Source of the DNA: Paenibacillus kribbensis
Lineage (GTDB): Bacteria; Bacillota; Bacilli; Paenibacillales; Paenibacillaceae
Length of the DNA: 64,000 nucleotides
Assembly (NCBI RefSeq): GCF_002240415.1
Contig: NZ_CP020028.1
Coordinates: forward strand, 5,393,501-5,457,500
Direction: 5' to 3'
The notes under the pieces were generated by a model. It did not search any database and was not told the origin of the DNA. It was given only the letters and a program-made list of their open reading frames with translations. Both the position numbers and the translations under genes were made by a program. Of the stretch, positions 8,870-17,552 are shown in pieces; within the stretch, counting starts at the first letter, position 1, and each line of letters begins with the position of its first letter.

Positions 8870-10267
8870 ATGAAGGCTACTAAACTAGCATTATTAACCA
8901 TGTTAACAGGGATTCTGATATCACCTGAAATGACCCATGCGAGGGCGGCCCAGCCAACCGGGTACGAATCTCTTCGAACACAAGCGGATAAAATAGGAGC
9001 TGTAATTACATGGGACAATGACGACAAGTCTGCTGCTGTGAAGCTGAAAAATGGCATTGTCGGAACCTTTACTGTCGGTGAGAAGCAATATCGCCTGGCT
9101 GGCCAAACAGGGGAAGCGGATCGCGAAATCAAGCTGGTCGGTGGAAATATATATCTTCCTACCAAGCTTCTTGCCACGCTTAAGGCAGAAAACAGCAAAT
9201 ATGCTGATCCTAAAGATGCTGTTCCTACCTATAAAGTGATGCCCTCTGTCGAAACAGAAGCAGTGGAGGATGGAGATGACGCAGCCGACGATCCTGCGAT
9301 TTGGCTTAATCCGGTCAATCCGGAGAACAGCAGAATTGTAGCCACCAATAAAGGCGGCGGGATTTTGGTCTATGATCTGGAAGGCAAGCAGCTGCAAAAC
9401 TTTAAAGTCGGCAAAATGAACAATGTGGATATCCGTTATGGATTTAAGCTGGGCGATAAGACGATTGATATTGCAGGAGCCACCAATCGCACCAGCAACA
9501 CCGTAGATATCTTTGCCATTGACGGGGTATCCGGAACGTTGACCAACGTGGTTGATAAGCCTATTCAATCCTCTATGAAAGAAGTGTACGGATTCAGCCT
9601 GTACCATAGCCTCAAGACAGGCAAATTCTACGCACTCGTGTTGGGCAAAGAGGGTGAATTTGAACAATATGAGCTGACTGACAACGGGAACGGCAAAATT
9701 GCTGGCAAGCTGGTCCGCCAGTTCAAGCTGGCTACGCAATCCGAGGGCATGGTGGCTGATGATGAATACGGCACGGTCTACATCGCTGAAGAGGATCATG
9801 CCATTTGGAAATACGACGCCGAGCCGGATGGTTCTTCCAAGCCGCTGCGACGTGTTGATATTGCAGATGGACGCCGACTTCAAGATGACATAGAGGGGCT
9901 TACATTGTATTACGGCAAAGACGGCAAGGGGTATCTCATGGCCTCCAGCCAAGGAAACAGCAGCTATGCGATCTATGAACGTCAAAGCGACAATGCTTAT
10001 ATAAGCAACTTTACAATCAGCGCCAGCCCTACAGTCGACGGAACTTCTTTCACAGACGGTATTGATGTTCTCGGCTATGGATTAGGCAAGAACTTCCCGC
10101 ACGGTATCTTCGTTGCACAGGATGATGAGAATCTTCAGAACGGCAAAAAGTTGAATCAGAATTTTAAAATGGTGCCTTGGGAGCAGATCGCCAAGGGTGC
10201 GCGCATCCCGCTAACCATAGACGATGGCATCAACCCGCGTGAATTGGTGAACCGAAGAACGCAGTAA
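8870..10267 (+). CDS. phy: Secreted beta-propeller phytase (3-phytase)
   Basis: 465 residues. Residues 1-27 form a Sec signal peptide ending ARA. Residues about 30-110 form a copper-amine-oxidase-N-like domain (VITWDNDDKSAAVKL, IYLPTKLL). From ~120 the beta-propeller phytase domain runs to the end. It carries the hallmark DDAADDPAIWLNP, ATNKGGGILVYDLEGK, EGMVADDEYGTVYIAEED and RLQDDIEGLTLYY segments, which bind Ca2+ and phosphate. The enzyme removes phosphate from inositol hexakisphosphate (Ca-phytate) outside the cell and so supplies phosphorus. The N-terminal extension makes it longer than the ~380-residue Bacillus enzyme and may attach it to the wall (inference). The ATG at 8870 follows AAGGAG. 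I see no Pho box. Confidence 0.92.
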   Translation: MKATKLALLTMLTGILISPEMTHARAAQPTGYESLRTQADKIGAVITWDNDDKSAAVKLKNGIVGTFTVGEKQYRLAGQTGEADREIKLVGGNIYLPTKLLATLKAENSKYADPKDAVPTYKVMPSVETEAVEDGDDAADDPAIWLNPVNPENSRIVATNKGGGILVYDLEGKQLQNFKVGKMNNVDIRYGFKLGDKTIDIAGATNRTSNTVDIFAIDGVSGTLTNVVDKPIQSSMKEVYGFSLYHSLKTGKFYALVLGKEGEFEQYELTDNGNGKIAGKLVRQFKLATQSEGMVADDEYGTVYIAEEDHAIWKYDAEPDGSSKPLRRVDIADGRRLQDDIEGLTLYYGKDGKGYLMASSQGNSSYAIYERQSDNAYISNFTISASPTVDGTSFTDGIDVLGYGLGKNFPHGIFVAQDDENLQNGKKLNQNFKMVPWEQIAKGARIPLTIDDGINPRELVNRRTQ

Positions 10268-10427
10268 TGCTCTGTCAGGGAAATTAGCTCAATATCCCAA
10301 CTCTGGCCAGATGGAATCACCAAAGCGAGGGACAAATACAACTTATGTTCCTAATGCTACTATCTCCTAACCGTCTCATGGTGCCACTCCGAATTGTTTC
10401 CGAAGTTATAGGTGCCACTGTAGGTGG

Positions 10428-10453
10428 AAGACGCTCTGAGGGGCGTCTTTTTT
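10428..10453 (+). terminator. Terminator between phytase and toxin-antitoxin genes
   Basis: The stem AAGACGC/GCGTCTT with a short loop is followed by TTTTTTG. It lies about 160 bases after the phytase stop. The stretch 10268-10427 shows nothing else that I recognise. Confidence 0.8.
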
Positions 10454-10497
10454 GTTGTGGTTTCCTTTTCAAACATGATAAACTATACATAGTCATA

Positions 10498-10525
10498 AAG
10501 TTATAACTGTTATAAGGTATAACTT
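10498..10525. promoter_or_regulatory. Palindromic operator before the toxin-antitoxin pair
   Basis: AAGTTATA at 10498-10505 and TATAACTT at 10518-10525 form a perfect 8-bp inverted repeat with a 12-base spacer; the left arm overlaps a second small palindrome, GTTATAAC. It lies 38 bases before the antitoxin ATG. Autoregulation by the antitoxin or complex is usual for such modules, so this is the likely operator (inference). Confidence 0.5.
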
Positions 10526-10563
10526 TTTAGTATGCGATCATAATATGAAAGGGGAGCATTTAA

Positions 10564-10857
10564 ATGAATGGAGCGATCAAGTTGAATCAGGGAAAATCGT
10601 TATCGAAACGTTACTCCCGAAAGATAGGTCGTATGGGAAATAGCCTTGGTGTAAGTCTGCCAAAAAGCCTTGCCGAGAAAATGAATATTGTACAAGGTGA
10701 TGAGATTGAATTCGTTGAAAATGGCGAGGGCGAAGTTTTAATGAGGAAAGTTCGTCATTTAGAGCTGCCTGAAAATGTCCGTCCTGAGGTGCTGGAAGCA
10801 TTTTATGATGTATTTGAAGAGGACAAAGCAATATTTGATGATTTAAAGGATCGCTAA
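10564..10857 (+). CDS. AbrB/MazE-type antitoxin
   Basis: 97 residues. A swapped-hairpin AbrB/MazE DNA-binding fold is clear at residues ~20-60: RKIGRMGNSLGVSLPKSLAEK followed by QGDEIEFVENGEGEVLMRK. The acidic C-terminal tail (about 68-97, VLEAFYDVFEEDKAIFDDL) would wrap and block the toxin. It precedes a Doc-family toxin by a single base, and both are expected to form one transcript. The antitoxin should bind the palindrome at 10498-10525 and repress the operon. The ATG follows AAAGGGGAG. Canonical Phd antitoxins have a YefM-like N domain instead, so this is an AbrB-type partner for a Doc-type toxin. Confidence 0.85.
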   Translation: MNGAIKLNQGKSLSKRYSRKIGRMGNSLGVSLPKSLAEKMNIVQGDEIEFVENGEGEVLMRKVRHLELPENVRPEVLEAFYDVFEEDKAIFDDLKDR

Positions 10858-10858
10858 T

Positions 10859-11254
10859 ATGACAAAATTTCTAACTAAAGAAGAACTCGTCGCAGGCCAC
10901 TATTATATGATGAAGAGAATGGAAGACGCGGATCAGGCGGGAATCAAAGATCATGCCTTGCTTGAATCTGCTGTACATAGACCTATGCAGAGTTTGTTTG
11001 GTGAAGATGCGTATCCGTCATTGTTTGACAAGGCAGCGGCCTTATTAGAATCTTTGGTTAAGAACCATTGTTTCCATAATGGAAACAAACGGACCGCTTA
11101 TCTTGCGGTTAAGTCTTTTCTGATGCTGAATGGACATCATTTGAAGATAGAGCGTTCATATGCCGTTGAGTTTATTGTAGATATTGCAAATAATAAGTAT
11201 TCTCTCGAACAGATTGTGAGTATTCTTCGCGAGAAATCTATACAAAAACAATAA
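10859..11254 (+). CDS. doc: Doc-family (Fic fold) toxin
   Basis: 131 residues, the usual Doc length. The Fic motif is seen at HCFHNGNKRTA (consensus HxFx[D/N]xNKR) with the catalytic-loop His, Asn, Lys and Arg kept; the conserved helix LAVKSFLMLNG follows. Phage P1 Doc phosphorylates elongation factor Tu and halts translation; the same reaction is likely here because the loop keeps Lys where AMPylating Fic proteins have Gly (family knowledge). The N terminus is (F)LTKEELVAGHYYMMKRMEDAD. The gene starts one base after the antitoxin stop. A bidirectional terminator follows. It appears intact, so the module is probably active. Confidence 0.88.
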   Translation: MTKFLTKEELVAGHYYMMKRMEDADQAGIKDHALLESAVHRPMQSLFGEDAYPSLFDKAAALLESLVKNHCFHNGNKRTAYLAVKSFLMLNGHHLKIERSYAVEFIVDIANNKYSLEQIVSILREKSIQKQ

Positions 11255-11327
11255 GCAAGGACGATTCATGAAGTACCTTCACTGAAAGTGCCTGTTGCGC
11301 TTCAGACCAGTAGCTATATTAGACAAT

Positions 11328-11371
11328 AAAAGAGCGCAATGCCGATTGAATTCGGAAGTCGCGCTCTTTTA
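11328..11371. terminator. Bidirectional terminator
   Basis: AAAAGAGCGC pairs with GCGCTCTTTT, with an inner CCGA/TCGG stem. It lies between the convergent doc gene and the GH51 gene and can serve both. Confidence 0.85.
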
Positions 11372-11406
11372 TTGTACGGATTGTAATATTTTAACCCCTC
11401 TGCTTC

Positions 11407-14400
11407 CTATGCTTTAAAATCCAACACCAGCACATTCACCGAGTTAGCTGGCAAGTGCAAAAGGACAGAATTTGTGTCGAGCGGAATCTGTTGCTCGGTA
11501 GGCACAACCTTCTCGTCATTCTTTTTATTCACGTTCGGCACATGAACAAGCGAGGAATCGCCAGTGAGCGTAATCAGCTTGGCGGTGGACTCCACACTTA
11601 ATTCCTGAAGGTTCAACTGCGTTGCCTTATCCACGTTGTCGGCGTTCACAAGCTTCACATATACATGCTCAGCATCCTTGGTCACCGAGTTGAATACATC
11701 TCGGTTATAAGCCTCCAGCTTGTAATCCAGCACTTTGCTGGTTGTCTCTCCGTCGGTGTAAGAACAGATGAGGCTGCCGCCTGTTTCACCGCCGTATTTC
11801 ACTGTGATGGTGTAATCCGTGTTGTCAGCAAGCTCTTCATAGCTGGCTGCTCTCAGGTTGCCTGCGGCTGTACTGGAAGAATAGTCACCCAAGGTATAGC
11901 CTTCTACGCCTTGCTTGTAAACCTTCACGCCGGTAGCCTTGCCACCATAGCCGATGGCGTATTCGACGACGTTCTTTTTCTCGGTAGAAATATCCGTGAG
12001 CCCTGCCCCTACATAAAAACCATCCGTACCGGAAATGCGGGAAGCGACCACCTCCACCTTGTAATTCGTCCAGTGGTCGTTCAAGATGTACAAGCCGTTC
12101 AGCCCGCTATCTTGGGCCTTGAGAACAAGCCCTCTGCCTGCTTCCACCGTATAGCCTGCGGAACCCGGAATCACCCGCCAAGCTGGATTCAGCTCCTGGG
12201 TAAAGTCTTGATCCACCAGCACGCTGCCGTCCTTATTGGAGGTAACGGTCACTCGCTTAATCACAACCTCCGCGTTGCCTGTCGCAATCTCAATTCCCCC
12301 ATGGGGAACAAGGTCTATCGGCTTGCCGTTTTTGTAGGTAGAGAAAGAGGTGGTCAATACTTTATTGCCCAAATACTGAGCAAACATTTGCTGCACATAG
12401 TAGTTCGGCGTAAACCATACGGTTTCGTCATCGAACCAAATGCAATCCGGGGTCCATCTGTAGGTTCCGTCTGTCAGGACCTTGTTAAACAGCGGTGCAT
12501 AGGCAGCCAGCCGGACGACATCTGCATTATTTTCGAAGCCCGTCATCACCGCCGCTTCTGCTACTGCACCCGCTAATGTATTTTTATCCGTTGAGGCATA
12601 TTCACCCACAAAGACCTTTGACGTCTCCTTCCAGTTGATACTACCGTCCGCGTTATAAGCTCTATAGTAGTAATTATAGCGGTCCACATTATTCAACAAA
12701 TACTCGTTAGAACGGTAGTAGTGCTCATCCGCAATGGTGTCCATGTAGTCTTTTTGCTTCTCATACCAGGTCACCGTTTCTTCTATCACTTGGCTACCAT
12801 CTGCAAAAGCAATCTTTGCCGTACCTGTGATATTACCACTCAGGAACTTCCAGCCCTGCTGATAGGCATCATCGTCTGCCTGCGCGCCAACCGTGGAGAT
12901 GATATGCAGCTCATAGCCCGGATAGTTTTTCTCCATATACTCGTCAATGGACGTTTTGAACACCTCAAAGTTGGCAAAGAATTCCGTACCCCAGTTTTCG
13001 TTCCCCACACCCAGATAACGCAGATCGAACGGAGCCTCATGACCCATCTTTTTACGCATGGCGGCCCATTCATTGTGCTCAAAATCCACGCTAATCGCAA
13101 AGTCGATCAGATCCGTGAAATTCTTGATATAGTATTCTCTCAATGCGCCTCCCGCTGGATGAGCGTAATCCGAACGGGCTTGGCAGAGCACGCCGCAGGC
13201 CATAACCGGAAGCGGAGCTGCATTCAGGTCCTCTGCCAGTTGGAAATACTCCATATAACCGAGACCCATCGTCATCATATAGCCCCATACATTAAAGTTC
13301 TCCTTGCGCAGCTCGATATCGCCAATGGATTCCTTCCAGTCATATACATTTTCCCATATAAACGAACCCTCAGAGATACAACCACCCGGAAAACGCAAAA
13401 ACTTCGGATGCATGTCAACCAGCGCGTTCACCAGATCTTTTCTCAGTCGGTAGTTGGGATTGCCTTGAAAATTGGCGTGTGCGGATGGAGATTGCCCTTC
13501 CTCCTCTGCACCCCACACATCCTGTGGAAATAAGGAAACCATATCAATGGAAATATCCCCTGCAAATGTAAGCGCCAGTTGCCCCAGAGCCGTAGCTGAG
13601 CCTGTCAGCACAAGTTTGGAATCGATGCCGTACTTCTTCCACGTATTTCCGCCTTCCACCTGCACCGTTACCAAATCACTAATCGCCTGTTCATCCGAAT
13701 CCTGCAATTGCAGTGTAATGATGCCCGCTGATTCAGCCTTCGCCCAGATCGTGAAATCATACTTATCCCCCTTCTGGATGGACATGGCACAATTCTGGTT
13801 AGAGTCCGCAAAGCCTTTATTTCGAATGGTCGCTCCATCTTCTACCGTCACATAATAAGCGTTCACTTCTTTGTCTTTTACACCCAAAAACTCATTTAAG
13901 CCGCCGCTATGCTGCGGAGTCATCTTGTCCGTATCACCGAACCAGGCAAACAGTGGATTACGGTTACGTCCAGTAGAGCAGCCGCATTCGCCGGAAGCAT
14001 GGGAATACGTATCGAACTCGAAGGATTCAAAGGAACGATTTTGAACAAGCTCCGCATAAATCCCACCATCTGCCGCGTTATTGATATCTTCATAGAACAA
14101 GCCGTACATCACTTCGCTGATATCCAGCACTTCCTTGTCCCCATGAATGTTCAACGTATACGGAGGCAGCTCTTTCGGAAGAACCGAGATCTCAAAGCTT
14201 TCTTCAATCCGGCTTTGACCTCTCGTCAAGCAAGATGTAACTGTTACCCCCTGCGCAGAGGTAATCGCCTGCACCTGACCATTGTCAGAGAGTACATCCG
14301 GTCGGCTGGATTTCCAGGTGATTTTTACCCTTCCGCCCATCAGGACCGTTGACAAAGTCAGATCCCCGGTGACAATCGTCGTTGGGAATGACAAGTACTT

Positions 14401-15147
14401 GTCGCGGGCCAGCTTTACAACCTCTTCGTCCGTCAACGAATCGCACATCACCTCAATGACTTCGTCTGCGGACAAGCCTGCTTTGTAAATCCGAAAGTCC
14501 GAAACAGAGCCAGCAAAGTCTACATCTGCTGCGTGCTGGGAACGACCGATAAAATTATTGCTGTAGTTGGACGGTTCTGCAAACGTCTCAAACCATTTAC
14601 GCAGCTTGGCATAATTACCGCTGGACGTTTGGCTGATAGAACCGTTCGCTACTACCTCGCCATTCACATATACCATCGGTCCTGCACTGCTTAATGTGCC
14701 ACCTTCCGTGCCTGTTATGGACATTGCTACGTGCATCCACTCATCCCTGACAAAGCCCATTCCCGGGTCTACGGACAAGTCTGCTCCGGCGAACAGCGTT
14801 CCGCGCAGGTTCCGTGTCATGAACATATAGGGTCCTGTATGGGATTTGCCAAAGTCAAAAACACGTTCCCACATATCCGTGAATCTGCCAAAGTTGACCC
14901 AGGCAGTCACTGTGACACCAGTGTTATCGCTTACATCTTTAAACAGATCGGAAGGTAGCCGGATATAGGATGTGCCGTTGGGACCTCCTGCAAGCGTCAA
15001 GGCCGCTCTTCCGCTAACATTGGAAATCGTAGGTGTACTCGTGCCGGAGGCAACCCCGTCATTGCCTTGTCCTGCGCTATCCTTGCCGACGTTCCCTGCA
15101 TCGTCAAACTTGTACCGCGCAATGATTTGATCCTGGAATTTGATCAT
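11407..15147 (-). CDS. Large GH51-type alpha-L-arabinofuranosidase with LamG domain
   Basis: 1246 residues. Layout: a LamG/concanavalin-like domain (about 5-225; ARYKFDDAGN, VTAWVNFGRFTDMWERVFDFG), an atypical bacterial Ig-like domain (about 240-330; DKYLSFPTTIV, ITWKSSRPDVLS), a GH51 catalytic barrel (about 340-860), a jelly-roll/beta domain, a second LamG-like segment and a short C-terminal beta tail. The catalytic acid/base Glu is in YLGVGNENWGTEFF and the nucleophile Glu in VFVGEYAST. GLFYEDINNAADGGIYAELVQNRSFE is the usual GH51 start. It releases alpha-L-arabinofuranose from arabinan or arabinoxylan. No signal peptide is seen, odd for a protein with carbohydrate-binding modules. The ATG at 15147 follows GGAG; an ATG seven codons earlier has no site. 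Confidence 0.85.
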   Translation of the reverse strand: MIKFQDQIIARYKFDDAGNVGKDSAGQGNDGVASGTSTPTISNVSGRAALTLAGGPNGTSYIRLPSDLFKDVSDNTGVTVTAWVNFGRFTDMWERVFDFGKSHTGPYMFMTRNLRGTLFAGADLSVDPGMGFVRDEWMHVAMSITGTEGGTLSSAGPMVYVNGEVVANGSISQTSSGNYAKLRKWFETFAEPSNYSNNFIGRSQHAADVDFAGSVSDFRIYKAGLSADEVIEVMCDSLTDEEVVKLARDKYLSFPTTIVTGDLTLSTVLMGGRVKITWKSSRPDVLSDNGQVQAITSAQGVTVTSCLTRGQSRIEESFEISVLPKELPPYTLNIHGDKEVLDISEVMYGLFYEDINNAADGGIYAELVQNRSFESFEFDTYSHASGECGCSTGRNRNPLFAWFGDTDKMTPQHSGGLNEFLGVKDKEVNAYYVTVEDGATIRNKGFADSNQNCAMSIQKGDKYDFTIWAKAESAGIITLQLQDSDEQAISDLVTVQVEGGNTWKKYGIDSKLVLTGSATALGQLALTFAGDISIDMVSLFPQDVWGAEEEGQSPSAHANFQGNPNYRLRKDLVNALVDMHPKFLRFPGGCISEGSFIWENVYDWKESIGDIELRKENFNVWGYMMTMGLGYMEYFQLAEDLNAAPLPVMACGVLCQARSDYAHPAGGALREYYIKNFTDLIDFAISVDFEHNEWAAMRKKMGHEAPFDLRYLGVGNENWGTEFFANFEVFKTSIDEYMEKNYPGYELHIISTVGAQADDDAYQQGWKFLSGNITGTAKIAFADGSQVIEETVTWYEKQKDYMDTIADEHYYRSNEYLLNNVDRYNYYYRAYNADGSINWKETSKVFVGEYASTDKNTLAGAVAEAAVMTGFENNADVVRLAAYAPLFNKVLTDGTYRWTPDCIWFDDETVWFTPNYYVQQMFAQYLGNKVLTTSFSTYKNGKPIDLVPHGGIEIATGNAEVVIKRVTVTSNKDGSVLVDQDFTQELNPAWRVIPGSAGYTVEAGRGLVLKAQDSGLNGLYILNDHWTNYKVEVVASRISGTDGFYVGAGLTDISTEKKNVVEYAIGYGGKATGVKVYKQGVEGYTLGDYSSSTAAGNLRAASYEELADNTDYTITVKYGGETGGSLICSYTDGETTSKVLDYKLEAYNRDVFNSVTKDAEHVYVKLVNADNVDKATQLNLQELSVESTAKLITLTGDSSLVHVPNVNKKNDEKVVPTEQQIPLDTNSVLLHLPANSVNVLVLDFKA

Positions 15148-15303
15148 CTTCGTCGCTCCTATATCCATATTTTATTAATGTAATAACTAATTGATTAATA
15201 TAAATGCATACTATATAGCTATAGTACCTTATCCTGCACACCTTTTTCAATCTACGGTTAGTTGAAAATGAACATGAAGCTCCAATAAGCAGTCAGATGT
15301 GAC

Positions 15304-15331
15304 AAAAAAACCGCTCAGTGAGCGGTTTTCA
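15304..15331 (-). terminator. Terminator of the ABC/phosphatase operon
   Basis: On the minus strand, AAAACCGCTCACTGAGCGGTTTTTTT is a perfect stem with a U tail. It lies 18 bases past the metallophosphoesterase stop. Confidence 0.85.
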
Positions 15332-15348
15332 GATGGATCAATCCTTGT

Positions 15349-16377
15349 TTAGAGTGAATCGTCACTTTGTAAATGATTGGTGACTGTTTTCTTTATTTTG
15401 GGCAATTGAACTACATACTCTGCATTCTCAATCCACGTTCCCGTCACAAAATCACGCCCCTTAACGACAACCCGATCATGATACACGTCGACATGCAGAC
15501 CCTGGCTACCCTCAAGAGGTTCATCCTGATCCGTCCACAGGTAACCTACGGAAGCGGCATTAAACATCGTTGGCATCTGATCGCCACCATCGTACATTGT
15601 ACGCTTCGCCTCCAGTTGCCAGTGGGTATGCCCTGAGAACAGGAACACTTGAGGATAATGACTCAGGATGGCCTTCAACTCTGCATCCTGAGTCACTCCA
15701 TACCAGCCTTGCTCCTTCATCGAGCCTGCCACTGTATCTATCAGCGGTTGATGCAGAAATACAAAGATCGGTCGATCAGGGGATGCATCTTCGGACAGCT
15801 TCGTTGCCAACCATTCCAGTTGTTCAGCAGACATATCACAATTTTTGGGATGAGGCTGCTCTGTCCCCAAAAAGATATAATGATAACCGTTAATCCAGTG
15901 ATCATGATACGATCCTCTCATGCCTGTGGCTACTGCAAATTGGTTCAATCGTTTCTCCCATAACGTGAAAGGTAAAATAGATTCCCCGGTGCTGCCGGGT
16001 TCTCCTTTAGCCGTAGCTGCCGAATGCTCCAGAACCCGCTCTACTTCATCTTCGGTCATTGTGGTCAAATCCAATGGCGGATCTTGCCACAGGGTATCCC
16101 CAATATCGTGATTGCCTACGGTATATCGTATCTCGGGCAAAGATTCCTGATAAATACTCAGTATTCGGTGCAACTGCCTGTATTCCTCCGGTAGCCCGCG
16201 ATCCGTCAAATCGCCCACATGCATAATCCCGCTGCTGCCACTGCTATACATGGTAATATCCGCCAGTGCTTTCTCCAGATGACGGTTGTGGATATGATCC
16301 ACACGATCCGTAACATGCGTATCGGTAATGACCTGAAAGCAGGCAAGCGGTTGTTCAGGTTTAATTATATTTTCCAT
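15349..16377 (-). CDS. GpdQ-like metallophosphoesterase
   Basis: 342 residues, cytoplasmic, no signal peptide. All five motifs of calcineurin-type phosphoesterases are present: D19-x-H21 (ITDTHVTDR), GDLTDRG, GNHDIG, LHQPLID and SGHTHWQ. These bind two metal ions. Family members include GpdQ glycerophosphodiesterase and CpdA-type cAMP phosphodiesterase; the substrate cannot be read from sequence. It is the last gene of an operon with a CUT1 ABC importer, a HAD phosphatase and an SMR exporter, under a nearby GbsR-type regulator. That context favours a small imported phosphodiester such as glycerophosphocholine (inference). The gap to the SMR gene is 6 bases, and a terminator follows. Confidence 0.85.
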   Translation of the reverse strand: MENIIKPEQPLACFQVITDTHVTDRVDHIHNRHLEKALADITMYSSGSSGIMHVGDLTDRGLPEEYRQLHRILSIYQESLPEIRYTVGNHDIGDTLWQDPPLDLTTMTEDEVERVLEHSAATAKGEPGSTGESILPFTLWEKRLNQFAVATGMRGSYHDHWINGYHYIFLGTEQPHPKNCDMSAEQLEWLATKLSEDASPDRPIFVFLHQPLIDTVAGSMKEQGWYGVTQDAELKAILSHYPQVFLFSGHTHWQLEAKRTMYDGGDQMPTMFNAASVGYLWTDQDEPLEGSQGLHVDVYHDRVVVKGRDFVTGTWIENAEYVVQLPKIKKTVTNHLQSDDSL

Positions 16378-16383
16378 CCAAAA

Positions 16384-16713
16384 TCAACTCCATTTCAGTC
16401 CAATAATACCGATCAGGATGAAGCCCATCCAGACGAGCGAGATCGCCTTCATAGTCTCTCCGAAAAAGAAATGCCCTGCGAGAGTAATCAGCGTAATTCC
16501 TACCCCTGACCAGATTGCATAAGCGACACCAAGAGGCATATATTTTACTGCAAAATTCAGCAGGGTAAAGCTCGCTCCGTAACAGGCAAACATGAGGATA
16601 GAAGGCCACAACCGAGCAAAACCACCCGATACTTTCATTAAAATGGTGCCACTCAGTTCCAATCCAATCGCTAGCGCAAGCAGAACCCCTCCTACATAAG
16701 AATGACTCGTCAT
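16384..16713 (-). CDS. SMR family small multidrug/quaternary-amine transporter
   Basis: 109 residues with four membrane helices. The essential Glu of the family is in helix 1 (ALAIGLELSGTILMK), and the helix 3 signature PLGVAYAIWSGVGITLI is intact. EmrE-like proteins export cationic, often quaternary ammonium, compounds in exchange for protons; other members move guanidinium. The start codon overlaps the HAD gene stop by four bases (ATGA), so the two are translationally coupled. A cation exporter inside a sugar/phosphodiester uptake operon is unusual and may handle choline-like products (inference). A single SMR gene would work as a homodimer. Confidence 0.9.
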   Translation of the reverse strand: MTSHSYVGGVLLALAIGLELSGTILMKVSGGFARLWPSILMFACYGASFTLLNFAVKYMPLGVAYAIWSGVGITLITLAGHFFFGETMKAISLVWMGFILIGIIGLKWS

Positions 16714-17477
16714 CGGCTCACCCCGGCTTCCAGCAGTTCATGGAACGAACGCACCGTAAGATCGGCAAGTTGTATATGTTCAGGGCTCCCGACGGCGACC
16801 TTCCAAGCCGCTCCCGCTGAGCGCGCCATCTCCATATCGCCATCTGTATCTCCGATGACCATAGATCGTGCAGCTGGAATACCGAGACGCTCACAAGCCA
16901 GCAGGAGCATATCAGGAAACGGCTTTCCCCGTTTAACCTGATCCGTACCCACAACCACCGTAAAAAAAGATTCAATCCCCATCCATTCCAGATGGCGCAG
17001 CGCACTATCCGTCTCATCCGCCGTCACAACCCCCATCTTCATTCCGTGGCTGCGACATAGCTCAAGAAACATACGTACTCCGGGCAGCGGCCGAACAGGA
17101 CGTTCCTTGCTGATTGCATATTCTGCTTGTAAAAAACATTCATTTACGTTGATTTTGGCTTCCGCCCAGCTCAAGCCTGCATGATACCCATGCCATGTCA
17201 GCACCGCACGAACCTCTTCCATGGTCCCCATGGCGAGTGGTCCCCGTACATCATAGCCTGTCATTCCACCTTGCTCATCATGGAACGTTCCCCATATATG
17301 AGGGATTTCATCTTTAGCGAATCGAAGCCCACGAGCAACAAGCCGCTCCCTGAAGTTCTCCATCACACAAACGGTCCAGAAACCCCACATGGCTGTAAAA
17401 TCAAGCAAGGTCCCATCCTTGTCAAACAGAATGGCCTCTATTGGGGTAGACCGGTTCCCAAAGTTTAATTCAGGCAT
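16710..17477 (-). CDS. HAD-superfamily phosphatase
   Basis: 255 residues. The four HAD motifs are visible: FDKDGTLLD near residue 20 (nucleophile Asp and general acid Asp), the Thr of GVVTADETDS, the Lys of KRGKPFPDM, and GDTDGDMEMA. A cap domain lies between motifs I and II, as in phosphoglycolate phosphatase and beta-phosphoglucomutase relatives. It should remove phosphate from a small metabolite. It lies between the substrate-binding protein and the SMR gene of the operon; a hairpin upstream (17514-17538) may lower its expression relative to the binding protein. The ATG follows AAGGAG. The exact substrate is unknown. Confidence 0.85.
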   Translation of the reverse strand: MPELNFGNRSTPIEAILFDKDGTLLDFTAMWGFWTVCVMENFRERLVARGLRFAKDEIPHIWGTFHDEQGGMTGYDVRGPLAMGTMEEVRAVLTWHGYHAGLSWAEAKINVNECFLQAEYAISKERPVRPLPGVRMFLELCRSHGMKMGVVTADETDSALRHLEWMGIESFFTVVVGTDQVKRGKPFPDMLLLACERLGIPAARSMVIGDTDGDMEMARSAGAAWKVAVGSPEHIQLADLTVRSFHELLEAGVSR

Positions 17478-17513
17478 ATTTTACACTCCTTGTCTGCTGT
17501 CGTACTGGATCAG

Positions 17514-17538
17514 AAAAGCGGTACATGTCTGCACCGCT
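17514..17538 (-). terminator. Intra-operon hairpin/attenuator
   Basis: On the minus strand, AGCGGT and ACCGCT form a 6-bp stem with a 10-base loop, followed by TTTTC. It sits between the binding-protein stop and the HAD start. The weak stem suggests partial termination, which would leave more mRNA for the transporter than for the enzymes. Confidence 0.55.
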
Positions 17539-17552
17539 CTCCCGAGGTGATC

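Noticed and set aside
11665..13533. Plus-strand frames opposite the GH51 gene
   Set aside because: Antisense shadows; the minus-strand gene has clear catalytic motifs throughout.
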